Assembly (NCBI RefSeq): GCF_000403355.2
Contig: NZ_KE159646.1
Span: 2,159,561-2,223,560 of the forward strand
Origin: Adlercreutzia caecimuris B7
GTDB lineage: Bacteria > Actinomycetota > Coriobacteriia > Coriobacteriales > Eggerthellaceae
Length of the DNA stretch: 64,000 nucleotides
Direction of reading: 5' to 3'
Position numbers and translations under genes: made by a program. The notes under the pieces were generated by a model. That model saw only the letters and a program-made list of their open reading frames with translations. It searched no databases and had not been told where the DNA came from. Position 1 is the stretch's first letter; each line of letters starts with the position of its first letter. This document shows positions 33,381 through 42,805 of this stretch, piece after piece.

Positions 33381-33450
33381 TCCGCTGACTGGTTCCACTA
33401 TCGAAAAGCGTAAGCCGCCGGAGTAGCTCCCCTTGAGGGCCATCAGAATT

Positions 33451-34242
33451 CTAGGACTCCTCCCCGATAAAACGCATGGCGCTCTTCCAGGTGATGGCCT
33501 CAAACTCCTCGGGGGTGAAGGGCATGGCCGCCAGCATGCGATACTCAGAGGCGGGGCTCCACATAGGGAAATCGCTGCCGAACATGACACGGTCGGGCCC
33601 ATAGGCACGCACCAGTTCCACCGTGCGACGGGGCCCGAGGAACTCCAGGGCGCTGGAGGTATCCACGAAGCAGTTCTCGTTTTCCAGGTACTCCAAGGCA
33701 TAATCGAAGATGGACCAGCCGCCGAAGTGGGCCGCATCCACCTTCAGGCGCGGGAACGTGCGCAGAATACGCTGCAGCCGGCGCGGGTGCGAGTAGTCGT
33801 AACGGTAATCTCCCGTGTGGATGACGATGGGCAGCCGGCCCTCGATCACCTCGTACAGCCGCATGAGCCGCGGGTCGTCCATATTCACCATCTGAGTATC
33901 GGGATGAATCTTCACGCCTTTCAAGCCCAATTGAATAGCGCGGTCGATCTCCCCTTCTACGTCCGCATAGTCCTGGTGCATAGTGGCAAAGCCGATGAAC
34001 TCGGGATGCATGAAGCACTGATCGGCAATGAACGTGTTGATGGTCTCCACCTGACCGGGAGACGTGGCCACCGAGTGCACAATATGATGGGTGATAGGCG
34101 TACCCTCGCAGGCTGCGAGCAAAGCCTCGGACGAGGCCACAGGCGCAGCCATATCCACATGATAGAAATCGCCGACGGCATCCGACGCCTTTGAGGCGAT
34201 CTTCGCGGGGTAGATATGGGAATGGGCATCAACAACCGGCAT
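33451..34242 (-). CDS. Amidohydrolase family (TIM-barrel) metal-dependent hydrolase
   Basis: A 263-residue amidohydrolase-2-type protein. Metal ligands are all visible: VVDAHSHIY (HxH) at the N-terminus, GVKIHPD, VIHTGDY, VDAAHFGGW and FGSDFPMW. Relatives include decarboxylases and lactonases acting on small carboxylates or aromatics; the substrate is not predictable. The ATG at 34242 is preferred because GAAGG is 9 bp upstream; it abuts the other ATG at 34251. It is monocistronic and convergent with flavoprotein gene 3. Confidence 0.85.
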   Translation of the reverse strand: MPVVDAHSHIYPAKIASKASDAVGDFYHVDMAAPVASSEALLAACEGTPITHHIVHSVATSPGQVETINTFIADQCFMHPEFIGFATMHQDYADVEGEIDRAIQLGLKGVKIHPDTQMVNMDDPRLMRLYEVIEGRLPIVIHTGDYRYDYSHPRRLQRILRTFPRLKVDAAHFGGWSIFDYALEYLENENCFVDTSSALEFLGPRRTVELVRAYGPDRVMFGSDFPMWSPASEYRMLAAMPFTPEEFEAITWKSAMRFIGEES

Positions 34243-34361
34243 GGGAGACATCCTTCGACGCGAGCCTTATTTTCCCTATTGTAAGGAAGGGAGAGCTGCG
34301 GAAAAATGACCAACCTGCTCATTCTGTTGCCAAAATCAGCGAACGGCACTAGGAAAACCAA

Positions 34362-34383
34362 ATGGCGGAGGAGGAGGGATTCG
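34362..34383. repeat. Partial duplicate of the tRNA-Ser(CGA) 3' end
   Basis: About 22 bp (TGGCGGAGGAGGAGGGATTCGA) match the CCA/acceptor/T-arm end of the tRNA-Ser at 34532-34553 in the same orientation. The following bases diverge. A second T-arm-like piece (AGGGTTCGAATCCCC) is near 34456-34470. These look like remnants of a duplicated tRNA gene or of an integration event. Confidence 0.6.
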
Positions 34384-34531
34384 ACGCGCCTTCGCCTTCG
34401 GCGAACTCGCGGGGGCCTCGCTCCGCTCGACCCGAAACTGCCCACTGGGCAATTTCGCCTTCGCAGGGTTCGAATCCCCGACCACTTAGCGACCACTCGG
34501 GCCAATTGCGTACCATTTGACCAGGTAAAAC

Positions 34532-34624
34532 TGGCGGAGGAGGAGGGATTCGAACCCTCGTCACCGGGGTTACCGGTGAAACGGTTTTCGAGACCGCCGC
34601 ATTCAACCACTCTGCCACCCCTCC
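34532..34624 (-). tRNA. tRNA-Ser (anticodon CGA)
   Basis: A 93-nt class II tRNA with encoded CCA. The acceptor GGAGGGG pairs with CTCCTCC (one G-U), and a long variable arm is present. The anticodon loop CTCGAAA gives CGA, reading UCG. The T-loop GGGTTCGAATCCC is canonical. Confidence 0.95.
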
Positions 34625-34691
34625 GCATGGGGTGATGCGCCATGATGGGGCGCTATAGCGAAGCGAGCCTTAACGGCTCGCGAATTAACTC

Positions 34692-34783
34692 TGGCGGAGA
34701 GGCGGGGATTTGAACCCCGGATACGCTTTTGGCGCATACACGATTTCCAATCGTGCTCCTTCGGCCAGCTCGGACACCTCTCC
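34692..34783 (-). tRNA. tRNA-Ser (anticodon GGA)
   Basis: A 92-nt class II tRNA with encoded CCA. Acceptor GGAGAGG/CCTCTCC, anticodon loop TTGGAAA giving GGA (reads UCC/UCU), long variable arm, T-loop GGGTTCAAATCCC. It lies 67 bp upstream of the other tRNA-Ser on the same strand. Confidence 0.95.
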
Positions 34784-34874
34784 ACATAGCCTTGCTTCGC
34801 ACAGGCGAAGTGTTTAAGAAGTATAGCGCAGCAGCGCCGCCCACTCAAGAAGTTTTTTCATCACCATCGATGAA

Positions 34875-34910
34875 ACAAAAAGAGCGCCCGCCACAACTCG
34901 GCGGACGCTC
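34875..34910 (-). terminator. Terminator of the parvulin-type foldase gene
   Basis: On the minus strand, GAGCGTCCGCC pairs with GGCGGGCGCTC (one mismatch), followed by TTTTTGTTTC, 24 bp past the stop codon. Confidence 0.75.
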
Positions 34911-34934
34911 CGTTCGGAACAATAGAAGGGAGGG

Positions 34935-36305
34935 TTACTCGGTCGCGCCTTCCGCAGGCTGCTGGGAGGCACCGCTGCCAGCTGCATCGCCATCAGCGGC
35001 ATCTCCCTCGGCGGCCTGCTGGCCGTCTCCCTGAGCGCCGTTCTCCATCTGCTGGGCAGCCTCGTCAGCTTCTCCCTCGGCGCCCTCGGCGCCCTCTTCA
35101 ACACCCTCGGCCACGGGGGCTTCGGCAGTACCATCGCTTTCGCCCTGAGCCGCATCGTCGCCGCTATCGCTTGCAACCGGATCGATGTCAACCGGGTTGC
35201 CATCCTCGTCAACCGCCGTAATGCCCGTGCCGTCGTCCTTCGACTCGTCCTTCGGGAAGTTCGCCATATCGACGTAGTAGGGAAGCCCCTCGGGCATATC
35301 GTTCACCTTGATATCGGCGGCCTCGCGCTGGCCCTCGAGCCATGTGTAGTAGGCCTGGCTGTCGTTCTGGGCCTCGCTCATAGAGCGCACTGCCTCCTGG
35401 AACTCCTCGGGAAGGTCAGAGAGTTTCTCCAAGGTTTCCGGGGCCTCGTACACGTCCGTGCACTTGATGATGTGGATGCCGTAGCTGCTGGTCACCAGAT
35501 CGGACACCTCGTCCTTACCCAGCTCCTTCAAAGCGGTAGTGTATTCGGTCACCAGGTTGTTCAGGCTGTCCCAGCCCACGTTGCCGCCATCGCCCGAAGT
35601 GCCGGTGTCCTTCGAGTACTCTGCTGCAGCGGCGGCAAAATCGAGCTCGCCGGACTTGATCTTGGCGAGCACCTCTTTGGCAGTGGCCTCGTCGCTGGCG
35701 TCGAATAGGATGTGCGAGCTCTTTCGAGAGCCGTCGTAGCTAGTCTTGTAGGTCTGGGCCAGGGTAAGCAGATCTTCGTCGGTCGGCTCGGCGGCATCTT
35801 CAGCCACCTTCTCCTTCAGCAGCTGGGTTTCCAGCGTGAGGGCGATGTTCTCGCGGTACTGCTCTTCGGTCATGCCCACCGAGTTGAGGGCATTCGCCCA
35901 AGCCTCGTCGGAGTCGTAATTGGCACGCATGGAGTCAACGTACTGGCTCACTTCGGCCTCATCGGCGTGAATGTCCAGACTCTCGCTCCCCTGCTTCACC
36001 AGCTCCTGATCAACGTATCCGTCGATCATCTCCTTGCGAACGCTCTCGGGGGTGTAGTCGTTCTCGGCCAGCCACTCGCCCCAGGCTTGCTCCTCGGTCA
36101 GACCCATCTGGGCACGAATGTTCTCCACTGCTGTGGTAATCGTGTCTTCCTGAATCTCGGTGCCGTTAACGGTAGCGGCCACGCCGCCCGTATAGGTAGA
36201 ACCGGTGCCGTCGGTGCTCGCCTCAGAACAACCGGCAACGCCAACGGTGCACACAGCGGCCAGTCCGAACACGGCAATCGACTTGGCAAAGGACAGCTTC
36301 TTCAT
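34935..36305 (-). CDS. Exported peptidyl-prolyl isomerase/foldase (SurA/PrsA-like lipoprotein)
   Basis: A 456-residue envelope foldase. Signal peptide with lipobox (VCTVGVAGC), a SurA-like N-terminal helical chaperone region (about 35-200), and one parvulin rotamase domain (about 210-320, SSHILFDASDEATAKEVLAK through SSYGIHIIKC). A roughly 110-residue acidic, Ala/Glu/Gly-rich low-complexity tail ends the protein. The tail is unusual for the family and may span the wall. The start at 36305 is set by GGGAAGG 5 bp upstream. It probably assists folding of secreted proteins such as the surface proteins encoded at 42-50 kb. Confidence 0.88.
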   Translation of the reverse strand: MKKLSFAKSIAVFGLAAVCTVGVAGCSEASTDGTGSTYTGGVAATVNGTEIQEDTITTAVENIRAQMGLTEEQAWGEWLAENDYTPESVRKEMIDGYVDQELVKQGSESLDIHADEAEVSQYVDSMRANYDSDEAWANALNSVGMTEEQYRENIALTLETQLLKEKVAEDAAEPTDEDLLTLAQTYKTSYDGSRKSSHILFDASDEATAKEVLAKIKSGELDFAAAAAEYSKDTGTSGDGGNVGWDSLNNLVTEYTTALKELGKDEVSDLVTSSYGIHIIKCTDVYEAPETLEKLSDLPEEFQEAVRSMSEAQNDSQAYYTWLEGQREAADIKVNDMPEGLPYYVDMANFPKDESKDDGTGITAVDEDGNPVDIDPVASDSGDDAAQGESDGTAEAPVAEGVEEGAEGAEGEADEAAQQMENGAQGDGQQAAEGDAADGDAAGSGASQQPAEGATE

Positions 36306-36469
36306 ACATACCTTCCCTCTAGGCGACTGGAACTGCCAGCTTCGTTTCGCGCCTGCGTTTTGACACAGTTCCAGATGATTTCGAACCGCATTTTCCCATG
36401 CAAGGGCGCAAGGTAACAACCGCCGCACAATTTGCCCACTTTTGATTCACGGTTCGTCAATTACAAAAA

Positions 36470-36515
36470 TGACAAACCCCACGTCAATGCTGAGTAAATG
36501 ACATGGGGATTGTCA
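36470..36515 (-). terminator. Terminator of typA
   Basis: Minus-strand TGACAATCCCCATGTCA pairs with TGACGTGGGGTTTGTCA with two mismatches over 17 bp and is followed by TTTTTG. It lies 43 bp past the typA stop codon. Confidence 0.7.
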
Positions 36516-36558
36516 GGTAATTCCAGATTTGTGCGACCCGCGGGCCGAACCAAAACGA

Positions 36559-38370
36559 CTACTTCTTCGAGGCCTTCTTGCGGTCGGTGGCAGAAAGCAG
36601 GCGCTTGCGCAGGCGAATGGACTGCGGGGTCACCTCCACCAGCTCGTCGTCCTCGATGTACTCCAGGGCCTCTTCCAAGGTGAAGGTGATGGGAGGCGTC
36701 AGCTGAATGGCCTTGTCGGCAGAACTGGAGCGCTGGTTGCCGAGAGACTTCGTCTTCTCGACGTTCACCACCATATCGCCTTCTTTGGCGGACTCGCCCA
36801 CGATCATGCCCTCGTAGCACTCATCGCCCGGGCCCACGAACAAACGCCCGCGCTCCTGCAGGGTGTCCAGAGCGTAGGCCACGGCCTTGCCCGTGGACAT
36901 GGCGATCATGCCGCCGTTCTTGCGACCGGCCATCTCGCCGGAATAGGGGCCATACTCCTTGAAGTGGTGGAACAGCATGGCCTCGCCGCGGGTGGCATTC
37001 AGAATACGAGTCTTCAGACCCATGGTGCCGCGGGAGGGAATGCGGAAGGTGAGGTGCGTCATGGTCTCATCGGAAGACATGTCCTCCATGATGCCGCCGG
37101 CGGTGCCCATGACCTCGATGGCCTTGCCCGCGTACTCGTTGGGCACGTCCACCGTGGCTTCCTCGATGGGCTCCAGCTTGCTGCCATCGGCAGCAGTCTT
37201 GTACACCACGCGGGGGCGCCCCACCTGGAACTCGAAGCCCTCGCGGCGCATGGTTTCCATGAGCACCGACAGGTGCAGCACGCCGCGGCCGGCCACCTCG
37301 ATGCCGGTCTTGTCCTCCAGCTCGTTGATGCGCATGGAGATGTTGCTCTCCTTCTCGCGCATGAGACGTTCCTTCAGCTGGCGGCCGCCCACGATCTCGC
37401 CTTCGCGACCCACAAGCGGGCTGGAGGAAGCCTCGAAGACAACGGCCATGGTGGGCTCTTCCACGGCGATGGGGGCCATTTCCACCGGGTTGTCGGGACA
37501 GGTGATGACGTCGCCGATATCGGCATCCTCGATACCGATGACAGCCACGATGTCGCCGGCGTCGGCAGCAGTCACTTCAGCCTTGCCGAGATTCTCGAAC
37601 GTGTACACCTTGCGGATCTGGGCGCGGCGCTCGGTGCCGTCGGCCTTCACCACGAGCACCTGTTCCTTCTCGTGCAGCGTGCCGCTGACCAGGCGGCCGA
37701 CACCGATGCGGCCCTCGTAGCTGGAATGATCCACCGTGCACACCTGCAGGGCCACCGGGCCATCGACGTCCACCTCGGGAGCGGGAATCTCGGAGAGGAT
37801 GGTGTCCAGCAGCGGCACCATGTCCATGTTGCCGTCATCGGGGGCCAAGCGCGCGTAGCCGTTCACAGCCGAGGCGTATACCACGGGGAAGTCCAGCTGC
37901 TCGTCGGTGGCACCCAATTCCACCATGAGGTCGAACACCTTGTCCACCGCGCCTTCCGGATCGGCGTTGGGGCGGTCGATCTTGTTCACCACCACCACGA
38001 TGCGCAGGCCGCGCTCTAGAGCATGGGACAGCACGAAGCGGGTCTGGGGTTTGGGGCCCTCGTAGGCATCAACGATGAGCAGGGCGCCGTCGGCCATGTT
38101 GAGCACGCGCTCCACCTCGCCGCCGAAGTCGGCATGGCCCGGCGTGTCGATAACGTTGATCTTCACACCCTTGTAGTTGATGGAAATGTTCTTGGAGAGG
38201 ATGGTAATGCCGCGCTCGCGCTCCTGATCGTTGGAGTCCAGCACGCGCTCTTCCACCTGCTGATTGTCGCGGAACACGTGCGACGCCCACAGCAGGCGGT
38301 CCACCAGGGTGGTCTTGCCGTGGTCAACATGGGCGATGATGGCAACGTTGCGGATGTTCTCTTGCTTCAT
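36559..38370 (-). CDS. typA: Ribosome-associated translational GTPase TypA/BipA
   Basis: A 603-residue EF-G-like GTPase binding the 70S ribosome and helping ribosome assembly and stress responses. GTPase motifs are complete: [10 protein letters not shown] (G1), RGITI (G2), [16 protein letters not shown] (G3), NKIDRPNA (G4). Domain II, domain III/V and the BipA-specific C-terminal domain ([20 protein letters not shown]) follow at normal length. The ATG is preceded by AGGAAAGAAG. It stands alone on the minus strand. Confidence 0.97.
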   Translation of the reverse strand: MKQENIRNVAIIAHVDHGKTTLVDRLLWASHVFRDNQQVEERVLDSNDQERERGITILSKNISINYKGVKINVIDTPGHADFGGEVERVLNMADGALLIVDAYEGPKPQTRFVLSHALERGLRIVVVVNKIDRPNADPEGAVDKVFDLMVELGATDEQLDFPVVYASAVNGYARLAPDDGNMDMVPLLDTILSEIPAPEVDVDGPVALQVCTVDHSSYEGRIGVGRLVSGTLHEKEQVLVVKADGTERRAQIRKVYTFENLGKAEVTAADAGDIVAVIGIEDADIGDVITCPDNPVEMAPIAVEEPTMAVVFEASSSPLVGREGEIVGGRQLKERLMREKESNISMRINELEDKTGIEVAGRGVLHLSVLMETMRREGFEFQVGRPRVVYKTAADGSKLEPIEEATVDVPNEYAGKAIEVMGTAGGIMEDMSSDETMTHLTFRIPSRGTMGLKTRILNATRGEAMLFHHFKEYGPYSGEMAGRKNGGMIAMSTGKAVAYALDTLQERGRLFVGPGDECYEGMIVGESAKEGDMVVNVEKTKSLGNQRSSSADKAIQLTPPITFTLEEALEYIEDDELVEVTPQSIRLRKRLLSATDRKKASKK

Positions 38371-38550
38371 AAATCTTCTTTCCTATTCGTTTTAAGGCGG
38401 AGAAATTATAGCGCTTTGCGGGGACTATCGGGGATGACTGCCGCAGACGGCACGGGGACGACAACCGCGGGCGACCGACGTCAGACAACCGGGCGCGGCG
38501 GCTAGGCCCGCGAGAAAGCGTTCGGGCCAACGGGCAGGAAGGGGAAACGG

Positions 38551-39168
38551 CTATTCGTCGAGCAACGCTTCGTACTCCTTGCGCTCCTCGGTCAGCTTTT
38601 CCAAGTGGGCGTTTAGGGTGTTCAAGCTCTTCTGGGCCCCCACTGCCTGCACGATGCCCCAGATGGTAGCCGGTATGGCAATAGCCGCAATGAACCCGAA
38701 GATGCCGAAGGGACGGCGGATGGTGAAGAATGCGGCCACGGCGCCGATTCCGGCCATCATAAGACCGTTGCGCCGCTCGTCGGTAACCGTGTCGCGCTGG
38801 GCCACCAGCTGGGCGCGGGCAGCGGCGATGCCGGAGAGACGGGCCTTTATCTCGGCTTCGGTAACGTACTCCACCTCCACATCGCCTTCGGTTTCCGTCC
38901 ACGAGCGAGCAGCTGCACCGGACGACGAGGACGAGGGCGACGAGCCGGAGCGCCGGGAACCCCGCGGGCCGCCGGAGCCCGAGCTGAGCAGGTCATAAGC
39001 CTCCTGCAGGCGCTTGAACTGCTCGGTAGCACGACTTTGCAGCTTTTCGTTGCCCGCGAACTTATCGGGGTGCAGAATCTGCACCGTTTCGCGATAGGCG
39101 ATTTTGATATCGTCGGCAGTGGCATCATCTTCCAGGCCGAGTATGTGGAGCGCTTCGTTTCTGTTCAT
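38551..39168 (-). CDS. J-domain protein with membrane anchor
   Basis: A 205-residue co-chaperone-like protein. An N-terminal J domain (residues 3-65) contains the HPD motif (ILHPDKFAG) needed to stimulate DnaK ATPase. A Gly/Ser-rich linker (68-90) follows, then a charged segment and a hydrophobic pair (about 135-170, GLMMAGIGAVAAFFTI, FGIFGFIAAIAIPATIWGI) before a C-terminal coiled coil. It lacks the Gly/Phe and zinc domains of DnaJ, so it is a specialised recruiter of DnaK to the membrane. Confidence 0.88.
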   Translation of the reverse strand: MNRNEALHILGLEDDATADDIKIAYRETVQILHPDKFAGNEKLQSRATEQFKRLQEAYDLLSSGSGGPRGSRRSGSSPSSSSSGAAARSWTETEGDVEVEYVTEAEIKARLSGIAAARAQLVAQRDTVTDERRNGLMMAGIGAVAAFFTIRRPFGIFGFIAAIAIPATIWGIVQAVGAQKSLNTLNAHLEKLTEERKEYEALLDE

Positions 39169-39385
39169 GCGGGCATCCTAGCACGGGTGAGGGAAGTCGG
39201 AAGAGGGCGCGGGGCATCCCGCAAGAAATGAGCGGATACAGCAACGCGCTGCAACGGGGAGCGCAGCGAGGCAGGGCGGCAGAAGCCGGAAACGCGGCAC
39301 CGCCTCCTTCCACGAGCCTTCCAGCAACTGCACGAAGGGGCGGTATAATGGGCCGACCAACCACCCTTCCCTCGAAAGGACTGCC

Positions 39386-40090
39386 TTGAGCCGCCCCCTC
39401 GGCGTTACCGCGTTCAGCTTGAAGATAGCCGCTATCGTTGGCATGACCGCAAACCATATTGCCAACGTATTCGGCACACTACTGCCGGCGGGATCCATGG
39501 TGGCGCTCTACTCCCTCGGCGGCCTGACGTTCCCCATCATGGCTTACTTGCTGTGCGAAGGATACCGCCACACCTCCAACGTACGCCGCTACGCCATGCG
39601 GCTCGCTACGTTCGCTGCGATCTCGCAGGTTCCCTTTTCGCTTTTGTTCGGGGCGATGGGCAACGTGCTCGTCACGCTACTCATCGGGCTCGGTCTGCTT
39701 TGGGCAACCGATCACATACCCAACGTGGCCCTACGCGTTCTGACCATTGCCGCCGGCATCACCCTCAGTAGCCTATGCGATTGGGGCATCATCGGCCCGA
39801 TTGTGATCCTGCTGTTCTGGCATTTAAACGATCGGCCGCGCGGATCGGCGCTCACTATGCTCGTGGCCGGCCTTGCCCTCGGGCTGCCAGCGCTCTCATG
39901 GGCCGTCACCGACCCCTCCGCCCTTTCTTTGGGAGTTCTCGGCTACTATACTGCCGGCTTCGGCCTGGCTACTATCCTCATCGCGAACTACAACGGGCAA
40001 CGGGGCCGACCCATGAAGTGGTTCTTTTACGCCTATTATCCAGCTCACCTGCTGGCACTCTGGATCGCGAAGTTTCTCCTCGGCCTTTGA
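39386..40090 (+). CDS. TraX-like integral membrane protein
   Basis: A 234-residue protein with about eight membrane segments. It resembles TraX, the acetylase of F pilin, and related membrane acyltransferases: early ALKIAAIVGMTANHIAN-type segment (here SLKIAAIVGMTANHIANVFG) with conserved His, LCEGYRHTSNVRRYAMRL, and the C-terminal KWFFYAYYPAHLLAL with a Tyr-Pro-x-His motif. The start is a TTG with AAAGGA 5 bp upstream. There are no conjugation genes nearby, so in this lineage it likely modifies a surface molecule. Confidence 0.85.
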   Translation: MSRPLGVTAFSLKIAAIVGMTANHIANVFGTLLPAGSMVALYSLGGLTFPIMAYLLCEGYRHTSNVRRYAMRLATFAAISQVPFSLLFGAMGNVLVTLLIGLGLLWATDHIPNVALRVLTIAAGITLSSLCDWGIIGPIVILLFWHLNDRPRGSALTMLVAGLALGLPALSWAVTDPSALSLGVLGYYTAGFGLATILIANYNGQRGRPMKWFFYAYYPAHLLALWIAKFLLGL

Positions 40091-40098
40091 AGGCCTCG

Positions 40099-41076
40099 CT
40101 ATGCAGAAATGGATCCTATTTCCCTCTGCAATTGCTCCCGAGCATCCGCGTCAGTAGCCGCACGATGCGCGTCTTCGGTACGACCGGCCTCCATGAGCGC
40201 AGCTATAAGGGCAGCCAAACGGCTCTCTCCCTCCTCAATACCAGCAGAAAATCCTTCGGCACGGCCCTCAGCGAGACCCTCGGCGAGACCCTCGGCACGG
40301 CCCTCAGCGAGACCCTCGGCGAGACCCTCGGCACGGCCCTCAGCGATACCCCGAGCGCGGCCTTCGGCGAGACCTCGGGCCCGACCCTCAGCCCGGCCTT
40401 CGGCGATGCCTTCCTCAATAGCAATACGCTTCTGGATCTCCATATCCCTTTCCCAAGTAAGCAATTCCACCTTCTCCCTTCTCCACACCTCATCGTTATT
40501 GGCCGCAATCACCGCTTCGTTGATTTTCCTCACCAACTTATCGGTGCCAGCATCGCCTGTCATAACGTAGTGTAGCAGGTTCCGCAGGCTCCCTTGCGGA
40601 AGCGAGCGCCAAGCAGGAGCCGAAAGAACAATCCACGTGAATCCGTGATCCAGCACGACACCACCACTTTCTGCGCAGGTCATGTCAAACGTATACACAG
40701 GCAAGGAACAGCCGAATGGATCGCATGTGCAAATGAAGATTATGAAGCACGGCGGGAGCTTCTCGTACTCCTCGCCACGATGAAGCGAAAGGGTGTCTAT
40801 CGAGCCTTGGTAGTACCTGAGCCGACGGCCGAGTTTCCCCTTTCTCGATGTCTGCATTTCGATGTCATAAACCTCGTTATCGGTTTGGACAAACGCGTCA
40901 AGCCGCACTCCGTGACTCGCGAACGACGGCCTAATGTCTCGTTCGGCAATCACATGCTCGACTTGGCTTACGGGACGATCCAAGATCACTTCTAGAACCT
41001 CCCGGCAGAGAGAGGCGTCCATCATAATCCTGTCGAACATCGGCCAATCGCAAAACTCGAGCATTCTGTCTTTCAT
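40099..41076 (-). CDS. Rpn/PD-(D/E)XK nuclease family transposase-like protein
   Basis: A 325-residue protein of the recombination-promoting nuclease/PD-(D/E)XK group. The N-terminal 230 residues carry the family motifs (LDAFVQTDNEVYDIEMQTSR, the D...E-x-Q nuclease core; and FIIFICTCDPFG). Residues about 235-290 are an imperfect run of E-G-R-A/E-G-L-A units (12-nt DNA repeats at about 40260-40410), a coiled-coil hallmark of this family that varies in copy number. ATG start with GAGGAGGG upstream. It is a DNA-nicking or recombination-promoting enzyme, often mobile-element related. No inverted repeats were found at its ends. Confidence 0.85.
   Translation of the reverse strand: MKDRMLEFCDWPMFDRIMMDASLCREVLEVILDRPVSQVEHVIAERDIRPSFASHGVRLDAFVQTDNEVYDIEMQTSRKGKLGRRLRYYQGSIDTLSLHRGEEYEKLPPCFIIFICTCDPFGCSLPVYTFDMTCAESGGVVLDHGFTWIVLSAPAWRSLPQGSLRNLLHYVMTGDAGTDKLVRKINEAVIAANNDEVWRREKVELLTWERDMEIQKRIAIEEGIAEGRAEGRARGLAEGRARGIAEGRAEGLAEGLAEGRAEGLAEGLAEGRAEGFSAGIEEGESRLAALIAALMEAGRTEDAHRAATDADAREQLQREIGSISA
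40260..40410. repeat. 12-bp tandem repeats inside the Rpn-family gene
   Basis: On the plus strand, units such as CTCGGCGAGACC and CTCGGCACGGCC alternate about a dozen times, encoding the EGxA/EGL repeats on the minus strand. Such short in-frame repeats are prone to slippage. Confidence 0.85.
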
Positions 41077-41208
41077 TTTCGTTCCCTCCTCTAGTCGCTA
41101 CGAGGGGAGCATACCTCCGCAAAACCGTTAAACGATGCCCAGAATGTCGCGATTTGAGCCGTCCCGGAACCGCCGTCTCATCCCGCAGTCCTTTTCAGCA
41201 TGAAACAG

Positions 41209-41241
41209 AAAGGAGAGCGCCTCTGGGGCAACTCTCCTTTC
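41209..41241 (-). terminator. Terminator of the broken surface-protein gene
   Basis: A perfect 10-bp stem GAAAGGAGAG/CTCTCCTTTC with a 13-nt loop, followed on the minus strand by TGTTTC. It marks the original end of the surface gene whose remains lie upstream. Confidence 0.5.
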
Positions 41242-41382
41242 GATGCAGAAACAACGGTCGCTCGCACACGATCTTTCAAACAGGAAGTCCCGCTTTTAAG
41301 CGGCGTGCGCTGCAACAGCGCCAGCTCATTTTCGCCGCGGTCGGGTACCACCAGGCCGCTTTCGGGGTTGTAGATGATGCCA

Positions 41383-42055
41383 TCACCCACAAACGCCAGA
41401 CGCATCTTGGCGCGGCGCTTGCTCTCGGCCCACACGAGTCAGGCTCAAGCGGCGGCGCACCACGATCACAGCATAGAGCGCCGTGACGACGATGCCCAGC
41501 AGCATTACCCAGTGAATCCAGCAATGAGGCTCATCGAAGGCTCCCAAGGGGTTGTCCTCATCGGCAATCTCCTCGGTCTCAGCCAACGGCGTGCGCTCGC
41601 CGGGCGCGGCGGCCTGCGGGGTGGCGTCGTCCTCGATAACCTCGGGCGCGTTCACGGGCGTCGTTGCCACGGGGGTAGCCGCCGGAGCCGGCGTGACCAC
41701 CGTAGGCGTGACAGCTGCCGACGTTGGCGCGGACGCAGCTTACGCCGAGCGAGTCGCCTGCCACAAGACCCTCGACAGAGCCCGTCAGCGCCGGATCAGC
41801 GGCGCCTGCGAACTTGGAGGCATCGTCTACCGTCATAGACACCCTTGTAGGGAGCAATGGAGAACTCGCTCGTATCGCGCTTATAGCGAATATTGACAAA
41901 CGTCGAGTCATCCGCTGCAATCTTCTCTTGGCTGAAGGATTCAGCAAAGAATCCCTCGTACTTCTTCGGGGCAGCCTCGGTATCGGCGCATTGTCAAAGT
42001 TCTTTTTTGAACGAAATAGAGGCAAGCGGCTCTTTTCGCAACATCTGCGTCGTCG
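41383..42055 (-). pseudogene. Degraded cell-surface protein (MBG-like repeat plus C-terminal anchor)
   Basis: Pieces of one surface protein in different frames. From the 5' side: KYEGFFAESFSQEKI..FSIAPYKGVYDG, then after a frame change TVDDASKFAGAADPALTGSV (an MBG-type repeat), then after a gap and another frame change a Thr/Pro/Ala-rich stem (APAATPVATTPVNAPEVI), the motif ADEDNPLGAF, and a membrane anchor (CWIHWVMLLGIVVTALYAVI) with RRR. After SLTR another shift leads to WAESKRRAKMRLAFVGDGII. No start codon or signal peptide can be placed, so the 5' part is lost. It is the third surface gene in this locus, next to the signal peptidase. Confidence 0.72.
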
Positions 42056-42075
42056 GAACGAGACTGATAGCCAAC

Positions 42076-42666
42076 CTAGTGTCGCGCTAGATTGGAAATA
42101 ACCGTACCGATGATGGTAAGGGCGGCGCCCATGAGCACGATCCAGCCGAGGACGAACTTCCCCGGCAGAGATCCCAGCGCCAGAATGAAGTAGCCAATCG
42201 CCGGCACACACCCCATCGCACGACCAATAACGTTGTCGTATAGAGCCGGATGCGCGTCAACGCCGTCGTTGGCATCGCCCCGCGTAATAAGCTCGCGTGC
42301 CTCAGGATCATTTTCCTCAACACGGTGGATAACAACGTCCCCGTTGCGCCAGAACACAGCGATATCGCCCGGCACCAATTCCTCTGCAGAAAACGGCTCG
42401 GCATATACCAGACCGCCCACCGGCAACGTGGGTTCCATGGAACCGGACACAATGGCGTAGGACTGAAGCCCCATGAGACGCGGCACCAGCGTCGCACACA
42501 ACGCAAGAGCCAAAACGACGCCGAGCAGAGCCGCACCGAGAAACGAGCAGAGGTGCGCCACCACCCGCAACCGCCGCAGACGGCGTTCGACGCCGCGCGA
42601 AAAATCATCCGGCGCCTGCGCGGATGCCCGAGACGAACTCGATATGTTGGCGGCTGATTCGCTCAT
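42076..42666 (-). CDS. sipW: Signal peptidase I, ER/SipW type
   Basis: A 196-residue membrane peptidase that removes signal peptides from secreted proteins. Two membrane spans (about 35-65 and 155-190) flank the catalytic part: SGSMEPTLPVGG with the nucleophilic Ser and GDVVIHRVEE, where His replaces the usual bacterial Lys. Ser/His signal peptidases of this type serve dedicated substrates such as TasA or pilins. The start at 42666 is the first plausible Met; no strong ribosome-binding site precedes it. Position beside large secreted surface proteins suggests they are its substrates. Confidence 0.88.
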   Translation of the reverse strand: MSESAANISSSSRASAQAPDDFSRGVERRLRRLRVVAHLCSFLGAALLGVVLALALCATLVPRLMGLQSYAIVSGSMEPTLPVGGLVYAEPFSAEELVPGDIAVFWRNGDVVIHRVEENDPEARELITRGDANDGVDAHPALYDNVIGRAMGCVPAIGYFILALGSLPGKFVLGWIVLMGAALTIIGTVISNLARH

Positions 42667-42734
42667 AAGCGATATTTTACGATGGTTCCTGTCTGTTTTC
42701 TCATTCTGATATGGTCTTTTACGCGACAAAACAT

Positions 42735-42769
42735 AAACGCGCGAAGCCCTTGCGGACCTCGCGCGTTTT
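42735..42769 (-). terminator. Terminator between the adhesin and signal peptidase genes
   Basis: AAACGCGCGA/TCGCGCGTTT arms with a 14-nt loop, followed on the minus strand by ATGTTTTGTC. It suggests sipW has its own promoter or depends on read-through. Confidence 0.5.
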
Positions 42770-42805
42770 CAGCTCCTCTTGCCGTTTTCGAACGACAGGA
42801 ACCTG

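Noticed and set aside
40260-40410. CRISPR-like array
   Set aside because: The repeats are 12-bp coding units without spacers, inside the Rpn-family gene. No CRISPR array or cas gene was seen in the window.
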